A stretch of DNA of 64,000 nt, from the NCBI GenBank assembly GCA_907165065.1, contig OU015523.1, positions 44,133,702 to 44,197,701 of the forward strand, in the 5' to 3' direction. Made by a program: the position numbers and the translations under genes. The notes beneath the pieces are model-generated. The model was not told the DNA's origin. It saw nothing but the letters and a program-made list of their open reading frames with translations, and ran no database searches. The DNA is from Caprimulgus europaeus. Lineage: Eukaryota > Chordata > Aves > Caprimulgiformes > Caprimulgidae. Positions 13,548-29,882 of the stretch are shown piece by piece (position 1 is the stretch's first letter; each line of letters starts with the position of its first letter).

Positions 13548-15717
13548 CTACATTAAAATGCATAAAGAAGCATTAATATACCAGATTGCATATTCACGTA
13601 TTAATAACTTCAACAAAAGAACACTCATTTCAGAAGGGAGTTGCCATTTAAAATCACAAAATTTAACTGCAGTAAGATCAAATACTGCCAGCTAGGCATC
13701 AGAGGATCCACTAAAATAACAGATTTGCAAGCGTTAGTACATTGTTGTTTCTTTCTGGTTATATCCTGATGGACAAACTCAGCTTTGGTTAATGGATTTT
13801 GCTGACAAAAAAAATGACACTATAAAAGCCAATCATAGAAATTCCAACATATATTTACACATTTATGCATGTGGGAGAGTAATACACATGCACATTGATA
13901 ATGTAAGCATGACATTATGAAAATTAGCTGTGTATCCATTGGAAAAAAATCTTGAATACACCTGACATATCAAAGTGAAGGTAGAACAAAATAAAGTATG
14001 TCTGCACTGTTAAAAAGCCCAATACAATCAATGCTCCAGGCCATCTAATGTATGTCTGAGTTGGAGTGGGAGGGGAGGAGAAAGGAGGGAGGGAAAAAAG
14101 GGATATTGTGCTGGTAAAGACATCCAGATAGATTGAGCCTGAGCTCTGTGCAGCAGAGGAAGCCCTGTAACACCAAACACAAAACTGGGTCTACCACAGG
14201 AACTCCAGCTTCTGTGGAACTTGGCACTATCCCAGTTCTTGGCACATCAGCTCATCCTGAAGGCTGTACCCAAAATGCTCTGTAACCAGACTGACTTGGT
14301 GCAGAGCTACTTGGTAATGTCCTTAACCTCTACTCTACTTGCCAGCTCTCCTGGTTTTGGGATTACAGGACTGAGATACGAGTTGGTTCTGCAAACACTC
14401 AGCCTGAATTTATTTGAGTAGGATTTATTATCTCAAATTTTATGGCATAAAACCAGTTCTGCTTCTGGACTTATGCTGGCATTGCAAACTAGCCGTGACT
14501 GAGCAGTGCTGCAGCTGTACTTGTTAGCCTTGATGGACCTAGGTGGGCTATGAGCAGTTTGTACTCTATTACTCTATTAAATGTACTCCATTACAGTTTT
14601 TAGAAATTTAGCAATTTTAACGCATTTAAAATATTTTTTAGTTAAAAGGATGTATATTTTTTAAAAACTTAAGAGATATAAGGAACCTAGTAATTTTAAA
14701 TCAAGTAGATAGGCAAGTCATTGCATTAGACAAGAAATTTCCCATGGATCTAGGTCTTCCTTTCTAATGCCACACCTCTAATGGTAAAACTTCTATCCTA
14801 AATATCTGTAAGGGCAACTAAAACTTTTTGGTGTCTATCTTTGAAAAAGTATAGAATTTAAATGTCATAATCCCAAATCTTAAAACAAAGAGTAATTTTT
14901 CTGAATCTCACAGGAAGAGCTAAAAAAAACCCATGGCTAGGACTGAAAGCCATTATCATTCTGCATACTTCAGAAGGTGACCTTTAGAAAAGCTTTTGTC
15001 AGAGGAATACCATGAGGCTTTTTGTATTGAAGTATTTCATCCACCAGTAAACCCAGTTTGCTGATGTATTAAAATCAAGTGGCTTCTCTCAAGCTATGTG
15101 AGTCCAACAGGGAGTCACTAAAATAGACTCTGCTTTAAGTTCAAGTAGACTAGATTCATGACTGCAACTGCAGACAAAATTCTATTCATCCCCAATTTGG
15201 AGCATAATCAACACACACAATTTTCAGGACACTTAGTTGCTAAAAATCTGTGTGAATTTTGAACTTTCAAATATCAAAACCTTAAGACAGATTTGCACAT
15301 AACAGTAGCATTCCAAAGAGAAAAGCATTCCTTCAGAATCTCAGATGACTTCCAAGCCACAAAATTCCTACTGTTGTTGAAAAAGGCTAACATTTTTTTA
15401 AGATGGGTAAGCCAACTTATTTTCCCTTTGTCATATGGAGAAATGTCTTGAACACTGTGCTTGTTTTTTTCAAGAAGCATTCAGTCTGATGCAGAAAGTT
15501 AATGAAAATTTCAGCTTGAATAGCTGTAATACTGTAAAACTGTGCCTACTTGCTTTATTCACTCAGGTAACATGGAACAGCATATATGTCTCCAAGTGTC
15601 TAAACTGTCAAACAACTACTTTTCTCTTCTTGTAGATCATGTTGTATGTAAGCATGATAGCAACTCACTCATTGGCAGAGCAAAGGTCAGTGATGACGGT
15701 GACATGACTACCTTTAC
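13548..15717 (-). other. CDKL5 intron between exons 11 and 12
   Basis: A 2.2 kb intron without recognisable exons or transposons. A purine-rich GGAGGGGAGGAGAAAGGAGG-type tract lies around 14059-14100. Confidence 0.8.
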
Positions 15718-15878
15718 CTGTTAGATAATGTGTTGCTGTCTACGTGGTAAGGTTTTCTCTTAGCTGACCGCGAAGGTGAGCTTCCACAGCGATCCAAGAG
15801 TCTTTGGGTTTGAAACGAAGGATGGTTCAAACATTGTTCTGTTAAATATCTGTCTGCTGGATCTAACTTCAGTAAGTT
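15718..15878 (-). CDS. CDKL5: CDKL5 coding exon 11 (end of kinase domain, KRKP NLS)
   Basis: This exon has 161 bases, running from phase 0 to phase 2. The acceptor is CTTCCAAAG (15879-15887), with a rather poor pyrimidine tract, and the donor is GTAAAG (15712-15717). It encodes [20 protein letters not shown], the CMGC subdomain XI signature (LDP..R.T...CL.HP) that ends the catalytic domain. It then reads [20 protein letters not shown] and [13 protein letters not shown]. The basic AKRKP block corresponds to the first nuclear localisation motif of human CDKL5. Three residues (CGS, 15780-15788) lie between LLDR and SPSRS that I do not recall from the human protein, which explains the 9-base length difference. 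Confidence 0.97.
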
Positions 15879-18800
15879 CTTTGGAAGACAAATCCCAAAG
15901 TTTAAATGTTAGTATCTATATTTGCATCAGCAAAAAATTTAACAAAATAAAGAACATTATTGGGATAGTTTTTTAATCCCCAGAGTTTCCATGATTAGAA
16001 GTAACTCCTAGAATAATTTCATGTTGTATTAAACTACACATGATACAAAAGAAACACTTACAAAACCTATGTTCTACTTAAAAGATGGAAGGCCTCAGCC
16101 TTGCTTGTTATGAAACATATATATGTGCTATATGTATATAATGAATATATATACACATACATATATAGTTTTATAGGTGTGCTTAAAATATGCTTAAAAT
16201 ACAAAAATTACTAAAATTTAAAAAAATGTTTTATGCAAATACCTATAAATGTTTTAAATACATGTATTTTAAACATATTTTTCAGGATATACCTTACAAC
16301 AATGTTGTTTAGAATGAAAACTATTAAATTTACCAGTAATAAAATACTACAATAAAATAGGCTTTACAAACAAACAAAACAAGCATATGAGAACATTCTT
16401 ATACAAAACCCCCAGTATTTTCAAGTTAGTATTTTTAAAAATATATAGAAATATAATAGCTCTGGCTTTTACTTCTAGGGTTCATATTTTTAAAGAATCA
16501 TCTAAACTGTTTACACTGCACAAAATAATTCTGTTCTATCTACTACGATTCTAAGCAGAGACACTTTTTGACATGTAAAACATATTTAATCACAACATTG
16601 AAAACCAGTAGGTTGGGTATTTTGGTAAGTTTGAAAGGTTTCTTGCAGGCATTTATCTTGGAACATTTGAACATGCATGACTGTAAGCAAGGATAAAAGT
16701 TTGAATGGCTACTAAGTGCAAAGCTATTTTTAAGGACTATACAGGTGGAATAGAGAAAAACTCCATGTATATATGCATGTGTATATACACACACAGTGCT
16801 TATCTGCAAATGCATGAACATAGTATTCAGCCACTTGACATAAACTGGTTTCCGCTTCACAGGATCCCTGCACTTCACAATGGAAAATGCTCAGGAAACA
16901 AAGCAAGTGCAAACTACATTCCTATCTAGTTTGGTCACATAGAATGCAGTAGCTTCCTTTCTCAAGTGACAAACTTGTGTACTGAATGATTAACCTTTTA
17001 GTTCCCCCTTTTTCCTGGTGCTCATCTCTACAGTGGCTCAAATGACCCAAACAAACACAAGAAGGCCACACGTGATTTCCCATTCCTCCTGAGAAAAGAG
17101 GATGTTCAGAGGCTTCCCTCAAGTGCCTGTACACTAACTTGAGAAGCCTGGGGCACAAGCAAGGAGTGCTGATAGTCCACAGGGAATCACAAGGCTGTGA
17201 AACTGCCTGGAATCATGGAGAAGTAGTGGGACAGGGCTCGTGGCTGAGGCATGGTCACTGCTGAGTGGCTTCAGAAAGAAGGGGGTGGAGAGGAAGAAGA
17301 GTGGCACTCCATATAATTGAGTTCCTGGATGGTATCAAATACCAGCATGAAACCATTACAGTTTCTGGGTCAGAATTAGAAGGGAAAGCAACATTTCTGA
17401 TGTTATAGTGGGCGTTTGCTACCAACTATGCATTGAAGAACATGAAGAAGATGAAAAGGAAAACTCTACAAGCAGAAGTTTCCTGATCACAGGTCCTCAT
17501 CCTCATGGTAGCCTTCAACTATTCAGACATCCAGCCCGTGTAGATGATCCAGGAGATTTCTAGACAATGCTGTTTCCTAGTGCAGCTGCTGGAGAGGCAA
17601 ATCAGCCAAGGGTAGGACTTCACTCCACTTGACCTGTGGCTCACCAACAGGAAAGCACTAGTGACAAATCGGATCGGAGAAAACAGTCTGAGCTGTAGCA
17701 ACCATGAGATGATTACAGCAGGATTCAAAGGATAAGTGGTAAGATAAACATCAGGGATAGGACCTAGGACTTCAGGAGAGCAAACTTCAACTTCTGTAGG
17801 GAATTACTGGGCAGAATCTCCTGAAAAATTGCCATCAGAGTAAGGGTGTCCAGGGGAGTAACCTGATTTTTAAAGGTAATTTCTTAAGAGTTCAGGAACA
17901 AAGAATCTTATTGTACAGAAGAACACAAAATTTTGCTTAAGGGTAGGTTGGCTAAACAGGGAATTTCCAAATGAACAAGAATGCAAAAAGTATATAAGAA
18001 CTAGAGTCCAGGACTCCAAGATACAAAGGAGAACTATAAAAGCACTGTGCTTAGCACAAAGGATAGGCCAGTTCAGAAGCTCAAAGTCCAGCTGGAGCTA
18101 AGGCAAGTGAAGAACATCAAAGGTAAAAAGAAGCAGTTCTGCAAGTATTCTAGTAGTAAACGGAAGCTCAGGGAATATTTATGTCTGCTGCTGAACAGGG
18201 GAAGACAACTGAATGACAGATGATATGAAAAAGACTGAAATACTCAGTGTCTGCCCAAGTTAACACAAACAAAACCAGCTCCCAGCTCCCAAATGTGTGC
18301 TTGCAAAACAGTGTGTTTTGTGAAGGAGAGGAGCAACAAAGCAATGGGGCCAAATGGATGCCTCTCCATTAATCTAGTGCAGAAATGCTCTCTAAATAGA
18401 GATGTATCAAGAATTCATTACTTTAGCTGACATAAATTGAAGTGTGGGTTATTCAGTAATCTAGTAATCAGACCTGAGGTCCCCGAGAATGCAGATAATG
18501 AGGAACACACCAAGCATGGAAATATGCCAGACTGCCCAGCATCTGGAGAAGAGACAGGCATACAGCAAAATATGTGCAGCATTTGTAGCATGCAACTTAA
18601 CCACAAGTCTTTTTTGTTCTCTTCATATAGTCTTTTGCTCATTCTTCAACAATGTTCCTGAATTAAGTAATGTAGGTCAAACACAAAATATCCCTTCTAA
18701 AGAATCCCTGATCTTTCTCACCTTGTAGGGAAAAATATTGACAGAAAAGTTGAAAAGAATTAAAGTGGGATGGAATTATTTGGAAACCTGTGTTTCCCTA

Positions 18801-20233
18801 GAATTCAAGTGCTTCATTTCACAACTTTGTAACTTTTAAATCACACCAAAAGAAGCCAAAAGACACTGAGATAGAACACAAAAATCAGGATAAAATGAAA
18901 ATAAACCCCACCCCAGCACATGTAACAATGGTTTGAAGAATGACCTTGAAATTGCTGTTCTGCAATACATGCTACTACAGCTTGAGCTACAGCTAACTAT
19001 GACACCAGAAAAAAGTTTCTGTGAACTAGAACACAGAGGAGAAAGTATAAAACCAAAACCCAAGCAATTATATATATGGAGGTATCTAGTTTTGCAGACT
19101 CCATGAAACCAAGATAAAAGCTATGCTGACTCTCTTCATAAGGCAGGAAGATTAAATGAAAGTTATTTGAACTGGTTGCATTAAAAAGTAGAGCAAATTT
19201 GGTGGATTTCTGTTGGCTACATCAATACTGGTAAGAGCAAGTAAATACCCAAGTATACCCCAAAGCAGATGACCTCTAGTTTCCAAGGCAATTGGCACAG
19301 ATGGACTTGGGACTACACAATTAATTTAGAGCTGATTAGCCATATCCACGCTTCAGATTTGTCCCAGATTCCCTTTCATTCTTAGGTGGTATCTCTGTGC
19401 TTCTAAACCTAATTTTGACACTATAACTTTTTTTTTTTTCTTTTCCCCAGCTTACTGTGGATGAAATAATGGGAAGGTTGCACTGCAGCTTACCAAGGTG
19501 ATGTTTTCATAGTACAATAATAAGGACAACAATATGTGTTGCATACCCAGGAACATGGCACAAATGCATAGCACAATGCTTTACAGAGCTTTACATTTTG
19601 AGGGGAGCCAGCTTCTCCTGATCCCCTGTAAGAAACTATCTCAGGACCATATCCTGGTTTGGCCATGGGTAACAAACTGACTTGCTCCAAAACAGGACTT
19701 TAGAGTAATTTAACATACACACTGTGTAGAGATGAGTGATAGCAAGCAGATTAAATGCTCAGGTTAAAAAAAAAAAAAATTAAAAAAAATTACTGTGTGC
19801 CAACTTTGTCAACTGTCCACATTCTCATGCTTATCCAGTAACAAATGAACAACAACTCCGGTTATACTCTGTGGATTTATCTAAATTTATTATGGGTTGG
19901 GAGCTCATACTCCAGCTTTACCAAAGTAACCTGTGCATCTGAATGTACGTCAGTGTGAAGGCATATGCTGCAAATGGTGGTGATTCTTTTGTCCGGACTA
20001 CGTATTGTTTATCAAATCAACCAAATTTTAACTGACCTCCTGGCATTTACAAAGAGTATTTTCCTGCTTGCTAGGAAACACCAAACCTTGCTACAGACAA
20101 TGGTGATATCAAAATATCTCAAAACAAAATTCACAAGTAATTTTAAGATGTATTTTATTAGGAATCAAAGATAAAAAGTCACTTAAATCTTTCCCTACCC
20201 AGTATAGACAGAAAATAAGATACATTCTCCTAC
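15879..20233 (-). other. CDKL5 intron between exons 10 and 11
   Basis: A 4.4 kb intron. It contains a TA-rich simple repeat (16114-16169) and homopolymer runs (T near 19430, A near 19766). The segment at 17150-18120 is less AT-rich, but no repeat family or gene was recognised in it. Confidence 0.75.
16114..16169. repeat. (TA)n-rich simple repeat
   Basis: Imperfect ATATATGTGCTATATGTATA and ATATATACACATACATATATA runs within an intron. Confidence 0.85.
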
Positions 20234-20314
20234 CTTCATAAGATCAAGCAATACACCACTTAAAATTCCCAAGTATCTTCTCTCTAAAGTTTGTGGATGA
20301 TTGACTGCTGGAAA
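20234..20314 (-). CDS. CDKL5: CDKL5 coding exon 10 (kinase C-lobe)
   Basis: This exon has 81 bases and is symmetrical (phase 0 to phase 0), as in human c.745-825. The acceptor is AATTTTTACAG (20315-20325) and the donor is GTAGGA (20228-20233). It encodes [20 protein letters not shown] followed by VLLDLMK, part of the kinase C-lobe between the CMGC insert and subdomain XI. Only a few residues differ from mammals (T for S after PQ, SG for NS). Because both ends are phase 0, skipping it would keep the frame but remove C-lobe structure. Confidence 0.97.
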
Positions 20315-23300
20315 CTGTAAAAATTAGATAGCATAAATATATTGACAATGTAAACAATACATCAATACAATGCTTCAAAAATAGAAACTACACAGTAAAT
20401 AAAGGCATGCAATTAATGGAAATCATATGCACTGAAAATGTTAGTGGTTTATGAAACATTACAAAACATCATAATGAAACAAATAACTGTTGATGTATGA
20501 TAAGCACCTAGTTAACCAAATAAATTATTCTTGAATAGGAGGGCAGTCAAGGAATCTTTCTCAAATGAGAAATAATCAGATTTATAAATGCATTTGTAGC
20601 ATTATGATTGACAAAAGGTGGGAGGACTAAAATAAGATTCAGAAATAACATCAGTAATATATATTTTAAAAAAGGATTAAAAATAGCTTTGAGAGAATTC
20701 AAGAGTGGAAATACAGTACTAACTAAATGCCAAAGATTAACAGACAATTCCAAAATCTTTTTAGTGAAAAACATAAAAAACTTGAAGGTTTGAGGTTCGA
20801 GATTACTCCTGTGGTCATGCTGCAGTAAGAACCAGCAATACCATGAGAAGTAGAGCACATTGCTGGAGGGTATCTTTTGTCAACTGGAGTCCAGACAAAA
20901 CCTAGTGAAGGCAGTATTTGAAACCAGTCCTATCTGGAAAGAAGAACAGGACAGGCAGGGATGATTTGAAGAAAGAAAAAATAAAGCACAGAACTGGGGC
21001 TTTTTGCTTGCTTTGTAAACAAGATGAAGATAGAATCTTTTCATCAAATTAAAGAAAAGTTGCTCAATATGTCATTGCTGTAAGATTACGTCAAGCATAA
21101 TGAGTTGAAATGGACAACAGATACCCATTTCCAGACTGCAGCATGCATTGAACTGACAGCAAACAAATAGATAAACTGATTTCAGTGAGGTCAATCAAAA
21201 TTCGAAAACTAAATGTATAAGCTAGTGTTTTCAGAATTAGAAATAAAGTCTGGATTTCCAACAGAAGCATAAAAAAAACCCTCATGGATGCAACTTATGC
21301 TGATTTTAGAGAAAATTACACATCTAAATACCAGACAAGCCTCTGGAAAAAAACAAATCAAACCAAAACAACAATCAGTCAGCCTGTTTGCATTAATCAG
21401 TTTATCCAAAACTACACAACTGAGATCCAGACATTTTGTTAACAGTTCCCAGAGTTGTGGAATTTGCCTAATACTATGCAAGTGTTTGAGTTGCAGCCTG
21501 GCTTGATCCCATCCACATCCTACGTATTTTCTAAAAAGTCCTCTTAAGCTAACACACCAGAATTCTGACAATAGGAAACACGCAGAGTTCTCGTCTACTG
21601 GTACGTAAAAGCCATCACTATACGTCCAAATGGGCTCAAGTCATACATAAAATATACCCACATAAAATACTGAATTATAGTTAAAAATCACTGAAAATAC
21701 AAGAAAACAACAAAATTAAAGTAAGTTATAAAGACAGACATCAGCAATAAAAAAAAAAATAAACCAACAAACATGAAAACAAACAATTTATGTGGAAGTT
21801 TGCTATGGTATAAAAATATACAGGAATGATACATTTGGTCTAAAATGTCAATGAGCAGGAAGTCTTAAAGACTTTAATTCCTTTACTTTCACTTGTGCAT
21901 TTTCCAGTTCTCATTTACATCTAGCGATTGTTACAGTTAGAATCACAGAATTGCCTAGATTGGAAAAGATCTTTAAGATCATCGAGTTAAATCATTGACC
22001 TCATACTGACAAGTCCTTGACTAAACCATGTCCCTAAGCACTGTGTCTACGCAACTCTTAAATACCTCCAGGGATGGGGACTCCACCACTGCCCTGGGCA
22101 ACCCCTTCCAATGCCTGAGAACCCTTCCAGGAAAGAAATTCTTCCTAATATCCAATCTAAACTTCCCTTGGCGCAACTTGAGGCCATATATTTAAACGTT
22201 CACCTTACTCAGATTAAATACTACCTTCAAATCTATGCTTTAAAGAGCAACCCAGTATTAACACTCATTTCCAAAAACGCATTTTATTTGGAAGCAAAAT
22301 GCATTGCATATGCACTGTATGTGCATAAGTGTTAAACCACTATGAATTGCTGCCCATCGTTTGTACTGGCATTACTTTTCAGAAATTACATTATGTGAGC
22401 TTTGAAGGAAAATGAAAGAACATTAGTTTCAATGTGCTTGTTCCTAAATAGTCTCTTTTTTTTTTTTTTTACTTTGCTTTCTTTTGAAGTGGTTTACTAA
22501 TGTTTAAGAATTTTAAGAATAAGTCCAAGTCAGCTATGTTGATCTTAGATAGTAACTCAGGTGAACCAAGGCTTCCATGCTTCCTCCACTTATTACATGA
22601 ACCAAATGGCAAAAAAATTATTGTCTTCATGTAGAATGATAATCTTAAAGATTTTACAACTGGAATGACCAGGGAAACATGAAAAGATCCCGGAGTCATG
22701 CAAAGCAGTAATACAAGATGGCTACTCACTGGGATTGTTCAGATTCTCCAGCTTATTTATAACGTATTTGTAGAACAATATTTACAGCCCTGCACTACCA
22801 GTCACATTTTCCATAAAGGCATAAGCCTACTTTCTGATCCCATACTATTTTATTTCCTTGGGCCTTCAACATACTATGATGTTTTCTTCCTCAGAAGGGC
22901 TAAAAAGAGATTATTAAATGCTCCCTAAACCTCAGGAGCAAGGAAAACTGTGTATACACACACACATGCATGGAAGAAGTAAGCAGGAAGAAAAGACAGA
23001 AAGTGTGCAAATGTGCATCTGTGCACACAAGCGTGCGGTGCTGGAGCATCTGTATCAGAATTTTTAAAATCCTGTGCTACAGTACTGTAACACACAGTTA
23101 CAGTAATGTAGAAATTCACAAAGCCTAAACATGGATAAACAACTCCACATCATGGGCTAGTTTGTATCTTGTGATCACCCCGTGCCAGATACAGCTTGTC
23201 AATAATAATTTGCATGATCACGGCATCCTTGCTATCTGCTACGCAACAGAAAATCTTCCGCTATTAAGCGCTACGCTGCATTCAGAAAAAATGTACTTTT

Positions 23301-24949
23301 AAGGTTGTCTTATAGCATGGAATAATTTTTTCACATGAATTAACTAATAAATATCACATTCCAAACCAAAATTTTTTAGAGTATTTTTCATGTTTAAGAC
23401 ATTATTCAGATTTTGCTTCAGTATTAAAAAACTACTCTCTATTAGAAGGCGTGTGTCACTGTCATCATCATTAGTATCCTGACTTTACAGATGGGGCTAA
23501 GGCGGCAGGAACATGTCCGAGGCCAAGTAACAAACCACTGATCCAGGATGAGAACAGAGACTCATAACTCTCAACCCCATGCTAATTACATTAGCTCCAT
23601 GCTGTCTTCTTGAATTACTGTATTTTAAAGCTATAAAACAAAGATACTTGATTCTCATCTTAAGACATTACAGAGCATTTATCCAAGTAAGATTATACTG
23701 CACAACTAGAACTGCTGTAAAATAATGTTGAAGAGGCAGTAACTTATTTTGCTTACAACATTTAGAGCACTGCTTTCCTGATAAGGGGTATAATTTTTTT
23801 TAAAATATAAAATCCCAGCCAAACCACTGTTCTAAACAGCATCAAATACACATAGGGCTTTTCAAGAAATGCTTGTCTAGTAATTTTTTTTAAACCCTCC
23901 ACTGATGGAGGGTCTACAAACTTCAACAAAATCTCTGAGGAATTAGCTACCCATTAAGCTAAATAATTATCCTAACACCTTAAGGCCAACTATTTCTTAT
24001 CATCATAAGCTAAATCCAAGTTATGGCAACCTTTAACATGTTTTTAAGACAACTAGGTTCACCCTCTTGCCCTTTCTCATTCTCTGTTTTCTCTTCTACA
24101 GAGTAAAACTAAAATCTCAAGTCTTTAGCAGAGATCAGGTTTTCCAAAACCTTTGTAGGTCTTTTTATAGGATTTTACTCTAATGATTTCAGACTGTTTA
24201 CCAAGATCAGAAATCCACCTTTGTAAGCAACATTCATTAATATAAAACAACAACCAGAACTGAATTAAAAGGAAACATGAGTACAATCACTGACCAGGTA
24301 TTGGTTAAAGATAACAGAGATATTACTCATATATTGCTTCTGGGATTTTGCCATATTGCACGTTCAAACTTGAGCAGCTTCTCCACACTGAGTCTCTGTC
24401 ATTACATGGTATTGGCAATCCCTTGAAAGGGGACACTGCTGTCAGTAGGAAGAGCTTTTTTATTCACGTGGCTTACATCAACTCCCCAGGACTGTAAGTC
24501 AAAAGGCAAAAAGCTCTTCTGCCATGATAGTGGCACCTGTGGTCCAGATTTTTCCAATATAGTAGCCTGAAGACAGCAGACATGAATTTTTCACACTCTG
24601 AAGTGACAGAGTTATGCCACTAAACTTCACAGTGCAAACATGGCAGAGTAATGCTAAGCTGGGTATAAATGCTAACTTGCATACCAAAAGAGTGAAAGAA
24701 ATGAAAGAAACTCTTGAATCAACTTTTAACAGTAAACCAAACATATTTATAAAACTCATTTCTAGTGTAAGCTGAATTTTACTTCAAATTATGAATCTAA
24801 ATATCTTATAATTAAATATCATAAACGTACACAGAAACACATGCAATAGGTAACACACAAAGTAAATAAAAAGAACCTTCACAGCAACAATGACAATAGT
24901 GTAAATACTGTGTAAGTAAATAAAAAAAAAGAACAAAGCTGTCTCTTAC
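20315..24949 (-). other. CDKL5 intron between exons 9 and 10
   Basis: A 4.6 kb AT-rich intron. It holds one truncated CR1 LINE 3' end (21939-22187) and a poly-T run near 22450-22470. Nothing else could be assigned. Confidence 0.8.
21939..22187 (-). mobile_element. CR1 LINE, 5'-truncated 3' end
   Basis: The sequence starts with AGAATCACAGAATTGCCTAG, the reverse complement of a CR1 3' terminus. It continues with TTGGAAAAGATCTTTAAGAT, CTTGACTAAACCATGTCCCT and AGGGATGGGGACTCCACCAC, and then CCTGGGCAACCCCTTCCAAT. These are characteristic of an avian CR1 3' untranslated region and the last codons of its ORF2, read antisense. The element therefore lies on the minus strand, the same strand as CDKL5. 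It is clearly diverged and old, and its 5' end is lost near GGCCATA. Confidence 0.9.
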
Positions 24950-25139
24950 CCGCAAGCCATGGAAGCGTGGGTTGCTATAGAATAGCTTCATCTGCTCAGC
25001 TGGCAGTGGGCCTAGCACCTTCTGAATGGTAAAGAGCTGGTCAATCTCGCTCTCGCCAGGAAACAAGGGCTGCCCGTCACTCAGCTCTCCCAGAATACAG
25101 CCTACGGACCACATATCCACAGCCTTTCCGTAAGGGGCT
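24950..25139 (-). CDS. CDKL5: CDKL5 coding exon 9 (kinase C-lobe)
   Basis: This exon has 190 bases, identical in length to human c.555-744. The acceptor is CACTTTACAG (25140-25149) and the donor is GTAAGA (24944-24949). It starts with the last base of a Gly codon and ends in phase 0. The peptide begins [20 protein letters not shown], then [20 protein letters not shown] and [23 protein letters not shown] in order. [12 protein letters not shown] is kinase subdomain IX (the Asp stabilises the catalytic loop), and [12 protein letters not shown] is the CDK/CDKL-type subdomain X. It is almost identical to mammalian CDKL5 (A for S after GK, A for S in PLPAEQ). Confidence 0.98.

Positions 25140-29882
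<4,743 letters not shown>

Noticed and set aside
12721-13695. Several plus-strand open frames opposite the large tail exon
   Set aside because: They are antisense shadows of the CDKL5 exon 12 reading frame.
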